Both the position numbers and the translations under genes were made by a program. From assembly GCF_020880815.1 (NCBI RefSeq), contig NZ_JAJITD010000017.1, forward strand, positions 101,684 through 165,683: DNA of 64,000 nucleotides. The letters run 5' to 3'. Positions 59,703 through 64,000 of the stretch are shown piece by piece. Numbering within the stretch: the first letter of the stretch is position 1; every line of letters begins with the position of its first letter. A model generated the notes under the pieces. That model did no database searches. It saw only the letters and a list, made by a program, of their open reading frames with translations, and was not told the origin of the DNA. The stretch comes from Paraburkholderia sejongensis. Its GTDB lineage: Bacteria > Pseudomonadota > Gammaproteobacteria > Burkholderiales > Burkholderiaceae.

Positions 59703-60139
59703 GTCTGCCTCGACAAATTGCGCGTGATGACGAAGTCCGTTTCGTCGTTCCGGAGGGAGCCGCGCCGTCGGCGCTCGCCTCGCATAGCTACGCATTGTCG
59801 AGCAGCCGCCCGGCGGTCAATCGTTCGAAAAGCCGAGGTTACCGGGAGGTATTCAACGGATTGCAAGGCGGCCGGGCGATCCCCCTCGCCCTGATCACGG
59901 CGGCGCGGCAGACGTCGCCGCAACAATGAAAGGAATACGTAAGACACGCGCACCGCGTCGAACCCCAGGCGGCATACGTCTTGTTATAGCCCGGACGGTC
60001 CAAACGGCCAGACACGCACGTCCACTGCCTACACTGCGATTACGCGCGGACGGCGTACGGGTCGCACCATCGCAATTGCTCACGCCAGCCGGCTCGCGCG
60101 TGTGAATGCCATCTCGTGCTATTCGTAAGGGGAATCATC
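59703..60139. other. Intergenic region between divergent genes
   Basis: 437 bases between the KfrA-like gene and the GYD gene with no supported ORF. It should hold two divergent promoters and, by analogy with KfrA autoregulation, an operator; I see no clear palindrome of the expected size. Confidence 0.35.
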
Positions 60140-60433
60140 ATGTTGACGTATGTGGTTCTTGCACAATTCACCGACCAGGGCATCCGTGCGGTCAAAAACA
60201 GTCCGCAGCGGGCCGACCAGGCGGCGGAGCTGGCCAGATCTTTTGGCTGCGAAATGAAGCAGATCTATTGGACGACGGGAGAGTACGACATCGTCACGAT
60301 CGTCGAAGCCGCCGACGAGCCAAGCTTCATGTCCTTCGGATGCGCGCTCGGCTCCGTGGGCAATGTCCGCACCCAAACGCTGCGCGCGTTCACGAAAGAC
60401 GAATTCGCCGCGATCGTCGGCAAGCTCCCGTGA
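60140..60433 (+). CDS. GYD domain protein
   Basis: 97 aa. Small alpha/beta-barrel dimer type: YVVLAQFTDQGIRAVKNSP, EMKQIYWTTGEYDIVTIVEA and TLRAFTKDEFAAIV, where TTGEYD is the GYD-type motif. Function unknown; the fold is ferredoxin-like. AAGGGGAA lies 6 bases before the ATG. Solo gene, convergent with the glycosidase gene 43 bases away. Confidence 0.9.
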   Translation: MLTYVVLAQFTDQGIRAVKNSPQRADQAAELARSFGCEMKQIYWTTGEYDIVTIVEAADEPSFMSFGCALGSVGNVRTQTLRAFTKDEFAAIVGKLP

Positions 60434-60476
60434 CATCGGCCAGTCAGGCGACCGGCGGCCGGGCCGCCCTATATCG

Positions 60477-62246
60477 TCAGTTATCCGGATGACCCGCGAT
60501 ATAACTCACGAACGCGTTATACGGCTGGTTCAGTGTGACGCCGTCGATCATCAACCCGTAAGTCGCGTCACCGCTATCGAGGTCGTAGTACATCGCGGAC
60601 TGGATATTCTTCGTCTTGCGCGCCTGATAGTAGCTCGCATAGCGAGAAGTTATGTAATCCGCGCGATACGACTGGCTCTTCTCCGGGCCCGTATTCCATT
60701 CGGTAATCAAAAACGGTTTGCCGTAGCGCGCCTTGCAGTAGGTCGGCAGATCGAAACCGGGCCCGGAACCGTCGGAGCCGATATTGAAGAGGTCGCCGTA
60801 GACCTCGTAGTTGTGCCACGTGGTGAGATCCCAGCGCACGGTCGGGTGTCCGCTCGTGCCGTCGGGCTGCACACCATCCCACAACGCGTCGGACGCGGCG
60901 ACGTCCGCGACGCAGAAGTTGATCCCACACTGCGCATTCGGCTGCATCGATTTCACGCCGTCGATCATTCCGCGCATGACCCCGCGCATCAGCGGCCAGT
61001 TCGCGTTATTGAAGTCGACGAGTTTGGTCCCCGCGGTGGTGGAGTCGCGAATGATGGCCGGATCGCGCGTCAATTCGTTGCCGCACTCGTACATCGTCAC
61101 GCCGTGCGGCGCGAGCGCGGCGGCGATCGCCGCGCCGTTTTGCCAGCCCCACGTGTAAGCGGCCGACTCGCTCGTGAACAGTACATTGTTGTCGTCGCGG
61201 ATGCCGAGGTCGATCAGCGCGAACAGTTTCAAGCCCGTCGGCTGGAACGCTTTGGCGAGGTTGACGACCGCATTGAGTGGCGCCGCATCGTTCGTCACGC
61301 CGAGCCGATAAGTCGAGCAGCCGAGGTTTTGCATGATCGACACGAGCGCTGTGGTCGAGTAGCGGTAGTCGTAGTGTCCGTTGATACCGTGGAACGTGCC
61401 GCTCGCCGCCGAGACCGGCGTGCGCGGATCGCTGCACGGCAGCCATTGATCGGAATCGGTGTACACATAGAACTGTCCGCCGCTCGATTGGTACCAGAGC
61501 TTGCCGCCGTACCACAGCAACAGCGCCACATTCGAGGTCGTGCCGACCGCCGCTTTGCTGCGCAGTACAACGCCGTTCGCGACGGTCCAGATCGCGCCGA
61601 CTTTATCGATGATGTACGACGCGTTGGGGATAGTGGTGCCGTCCGCGGACGTGCCGCCCAGGCGTGGATCGTTGGTCGCGAACCAGTTCGAACCGTTCCA
61701 GCCGTAGAACTGACCGCCGGTGCCTTCGTGATAGATCACGCCGCCATACCAGATCAGCATCGATACGTTGTACGTATTGCCTTCGGCAACGCCGTTGCGG
61801 TAGACGGAGCCGTTCACGACGGTCCAGACGGCGCCCTGGCTGTCGGTGATCGAGGTTGCCGGCGGGATCATCGTGCCGTCGGGTGATCCGGGCGGGGTGG
61901 TGGTTGAACCTGTTTCGCTGGAAGTACCCGACGAGCTGGAGGCTGTGTTGTCACTTCCGGTGGCCGGCGTAGTGGACGCGTTGCCGGTCGTTGTTGTCGT
62001 TGCGGTTGTCGTCGACGTGCTGCCGCTGGTCGCGCCGTTTGTGTTCATGACGGACGTGCCCGGTGCCGACGTAGTCGAGGCAGTCGAGCTCGTCGCGTTG
62101 GTTGTATTGGCCGCGTTCGTTGCGTTCGCCGCATTGGTGGTGCTGCTGTCGCCTTCCGAACCACCGCCGCCACCACCGCAAGCACTTAGCACGACACTGC
62201 CGCCGACAGCAGTCAGCAGACCGAGAAATTCACGTCGTTTAACCAT
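60477..62246 (-). CDS. Tat-type lipoprotein, clan GH-A-like glycoside hydrolase
   Basis: 589 aa. The N-terminus combines a twin-arginine motif (KRREFLG) with lipobox LSAC and Cys23, so export by Tat followed by lipidation is likely. Residues 24-115 are Gly- then Ser/Thr/Asn-rich linker. Two repeats of about 70 residues follow (about 118-262), each with an IPxA/S...D..GA.WTV.NG.V.R, WYGG and GGQFY pattern. The C-terminal 320 residues look like a TIM-barrel glycosidase with acid/base Glu in YECGNELT and candidate nucleophile Glu in FLITEWN. The likely target is an exopolysaccharide; no biosynthetic cluster is adjacent. Confidence 0.75.
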   Translation of the reverse strand: MVKRREFLGLLTAVGGSVVLSACGGGGGGSEGDSSTTNAANATNAANTTNATSSTASTTSAPGTSVMNTNGATSGSTSTTTATTTTTGNASTTPATGSDNTASSSSGTSSETGSTTTPPGSPDGTMIPPATSITDSQGAVWTVVNGSVYRNGVAEGNTYNVSMLIWYGGVIYHEGTGGQFYGWNGSNWFATNDPRLGGTSADGTTIPNASYIIDKVGAIWTVANGVVLRSKAAVGTTSNVALLLWYGGKLWYQSSGGQFYVYTDSDQWLPCSDPRTPVSAASGTFHGINGHYDYRYSTTALVSIMQNLGCSTYRLGVTNDAAPLNAVVNLAKAFQPTGLKLFALIDLGIRDDNNVLFTSESAAYTWGWQNGAAIAAALAPHGVTMYECGNELTRDPAIIRDSTTAGTKLVDFNNANWPLMRGVMRGMIDGVKSMQPNAQCGINFCVADVAASDALWDGVQPDGTSGHPTVRWDLTTWHNYEVYGDLFNIGSDGSGPGFDLPTYCKARYGKPFLITEWNTGPEKSQSYRADYITSRYASYYQARKTKNIQSAMYYDLDSGDATYGLMIDGVTLNQPYNAFVSYIAGHPDN

Positions 62247-62713
62247 GACAAAACAATCCAACGCCGGGCATGGCCGGACAAAAAGGCGATAGGGGATGCG
62301 GGAGAGATGAGCGAGCGAGGCGGGTCGCCTTTGGCTTATTCGTTGGAATCCTTATCAATCGACGGCCTGCGTCGAAGAAGAAAACCTTCGCGAATAAAGG
62401 GGCGCGGTAAATCTTCCCGTCACGTTCGTTCAGACATTGCAACTGATGTCTGGATGTCGGCAGCGGCGGGTGGTTTGCGTAGGGTTCTTGCGAAATAAAA
62501 CGAGGCGCGCGCGGTGTCGGCACTGCTGACGCTGGACAGATAGCGACTCGTGCGCCACGGCCATTTCGCAAGCGGCCGGATGCGCAAGCGATCGTGCAGC
62601 TAATTAATCAACGCGATGCTTGATCTATCGCAAGCGAATCTCCTACGCACGCTAACTTTTAGCTTAATTTGGGTTGATACTGGGGATGCACTTTCGACAG
62701 GTTCGTCACTCGC
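62247..62713. other. Intergenic region between glycosidase and vgrG
   Basis: 467 bases between divergent genes with no credible ORF. The part 62590-62690 is AT-rich (TTAGCTTAATTTGGGTTG) and is the probable vgrG promoter region. Confidence 0.4.
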
Positions 62714-64000
62714 ATGCTCAAACCATTTCAGGACCGCACTTTAGAAATCTCCGGCGATGCGTTACCCACGTGGGGTAATGCGCCGGTGCTGGCTGCGCTG
62801 CGGCTGCGCGGGACTGAGGCGCTAGGGAAGCTTTATCGATACGAACTTGATGTGGCGACCGTTGAGAGCCCGACGCTCACGCGGTGGCAGGCGCAGGAAC
62901 TGGTGGTGCCGGACAGGCTGATTGGGACCGTTGTCGATATCTCGATTGATTTTTCGGACAACGGACTGACTGGCCTGGCGGGTCGGCTGGAACGCGGCGA
63001 TGCGAAGGATGCCGGCGCCACCAGCCGGACGGTTTCGGGCCTTATAACTGGCGTCAGACATCTCGGTACTGATGACCGGCGCGCGTATTACCGCTTCACC
63101 GTGCGGCCCTGGCTGTGGCTGGCGACAAAGAACCGGGACAGCAGGATTTTCCAGAATTCCACCGTCGTCGAGATCACTGATCGAATATTGGGCGAGCGCT
63201 ATCCGTATCCGGTCGTGAAAGAACTGGGTGGCCCCGGTTCCGGAGAGCCTTATCCGAAACGCGATTACGTGCGACAGATGTGGGAGTCGGACTTTGAATT
63301 CCTCACGCGTATCTGGCGGGAATGGGGCATCTACTACCGGTTCGACGGGATGAACCTCGTGCTGTGCGATTGTCCCGGCTCGCACAAACGGCATCGCAAT
63401 GTGTATGACCGGATCCGGTATCGCGCGCCCGATAGCCGGCACGTGGACGAGGAGCATATCTACAGGCTCAGGGTCTCGCGGCAGATCACGACGGGCAAGG
63501 TCAGCCTGAATGACTACGACTACACGCGCTCCGGCGAGTGGTTCGACGGTGAATTCGCCGGCCATAGCGGATCGGCTCACGACAACATCGGGCAGTTCGG
63601 ATGGGGAGACTACTCACAACCGCTCGCGGGCGCGGAAGGGTTATCGGGCAAACCCAACAGGCAGCAGAGCGAAGCGCGCTATCTCGCGAGCGTGCGCGTC
63701 GATGCGATGCGCTGCCGCGGCTTGCGTCTGACCGGTCGCGGTAATCTGCGCGGGCTGACCACCGGAAAGACGTTCTGGCTCGAAGATCATCCGCAGCCGA
63801 CCGTCAATGCGGAATATCTGGTGGTGGTAACTACGCTCGATATCCGCAATGCGCTGCACAGTTCGGAGTCGGTTGATTCTGGAGCAGGCGATAGCGGGAC
63901 TGGCGACGAACCGCGCCAGTGCGTGACCCGCTTCGTGCTGCAACCGGCCAATACGTTCTTCAGGAACCGTCCGAAAAAGAAGGCGCACTGTCCGAACGAA
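62714..64000 (+). CDS. vgrG: Type VI secretion tip protein VgrG (partial, N-terminal)
   Basis: The frame from ATG 62714 is open to the window end (429 codons). It is the gp27-like half of VgrG: LEISGDALPTWG at the start, ELVVPDRLIGTVVDISI, GLITGVRHLGTDDRRAYYRFTVRPWLWLATK, the hallmark YVRQMWESDFEFLTRIWREWGIYYRFDG (about 195-222), and HTLS-equivalent RGLRLTGRGNLRGLTTGKTFWLEDHP. The gp5-like spike and any effector domain lie outside. Chaperone, effector and immunity genes normally follow. Confidence 0.93.
   Translation, partial: MLKPFQDRTLEISGDALPTWGNAPVLAALRLRGTEALGKLYRYELDVATVESPTLTRWQAQELVVPDRLIGTVVDISIDFSDNGLTGLAGRLERGDAKDAGATSRTVSGLITGVRHLGTDDRRAYYRFTVRPWLWLATKNRDSRIFQNSTVVEITDRILGERYPYPVVKELGGPGSGEPYPKRDYVRQMWESDFEFLTRIWREWGIYYRFDGMNLVLCDCPGSHKRHRNVYDRIRYRAPDSRHVDEEHIYRLRVSRQITTGKVSLNDYDYTRSGEWFDGEFAGHSGSAHDNIGQFGWGDYSQPLAGAEGLSGKPNRQQSEARYLASVRVDAMRCRGLRLTGRGNLRGLTTGKTFWLEDHPQPTVNAEYLVVVTTLDIRNALHSSESVDSGAGDSGTGDEPRQCVTRFVLQPANTFFRNRPKKKAHCPNE

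Noticed and set aside
1..64000. CRISPR arrays, rRNA genes, integrase genes or replication origin
   Set aside because: No regularly spaced repeats, rRNA-like segments, tyrosine/serine recombinase motifs, or dnaA/iteron clusters were recognised on either strand.

Overview
The window is a high-GC (mostly well above 60% G+C) bacterial chromosome segment. Gene content points to a Burkholderiales betaproteobacterium, most likely Paraburkholderia or Burkholderia: a betaproteobacterial porin, glnB beside glutamine-dependent nadE, duplicated-permease anion ABC genes, a FUSC exporter, DUF883 and CsbD stress proteins, and an Hcp/VgrG-type T6SS complement. The genus is inferred from family composition and codon bias, not from a marker gene.

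Layout. 1-750: tail of a membrane protein plus two small unrecognised genes. 1.1-9.1 kb: housekeeping and stress genes (Nu-class-like GST, CsbD, dcm-vsr DNA methylation/mismatch repair pair, PEBP protein, drug exporter, trehalose-phosphate synthase). 9.4-14.0 kb: small envelope or stress proteins between two sigma-54 activators of the same lineage, one with and one without a receiver domain. 14.5-18.9 kb: tandem lipoprotein paralogues and an anion-type ABC transporter with a fused double permease. 19.7-25.6 kb: diguanylate cyclase, Cas2/SinR-like small protein, OmpR/EnvZ-type two-component system next to a Spy/CpxP-like protein, pirin. 26.2-33.7 kb: a complete basic-amino-acid ABC operon (SBP, two permeases, ATPase), a general porin, glnB and nadE. 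33.8-42.3 kb: FemAB-like acyltransferase, GIY-YIG protein, FUSC exporter, inorganic pyrophosphatase, then an aldehyde dehydrogenase / SDR / MFS catabolic cluster.

42.3-51.4 kb is an accessory island with lower and uneven GC, long non-coding stretches and gene remnants. It holds a 77-bp palindrome built from IS30-like inverted repeats, a 5'-truncated gene with a possible PD-(D/E)XK nuclease core, an intact IS3-family element (IS2-like group) with a 5-bp target duplication and an A_AAA_AAC frameshift site, a DUF6680 gene, a structured RNA resembling the phage P4 CI / P1 C4 antisense immunity RNAs placed before an unknown 139-aa gene, and an overlapping four-gene cassette: hcp, two paralogous DUF3592-like membrane proteins, and a frameshifted Gly-rich protein. 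The last two items are the most unusual parts of the window.

51.5-64 kb returns to typical chromosomal content: chemoreceptor, DUF1493-like remnant, BKACE-family enzyme, DUF1326-DUF2182 pair, ExaC/AldB-type aldehyde dehydrogenase, KfrA-like coiled-coil DNA-binding protein, GYD protein, a Tat-type lipoprotein glycoside hydrolase, and the start of a vgrG gene that runs off the end. No rRNA, tRNA or CRISPR array was found.
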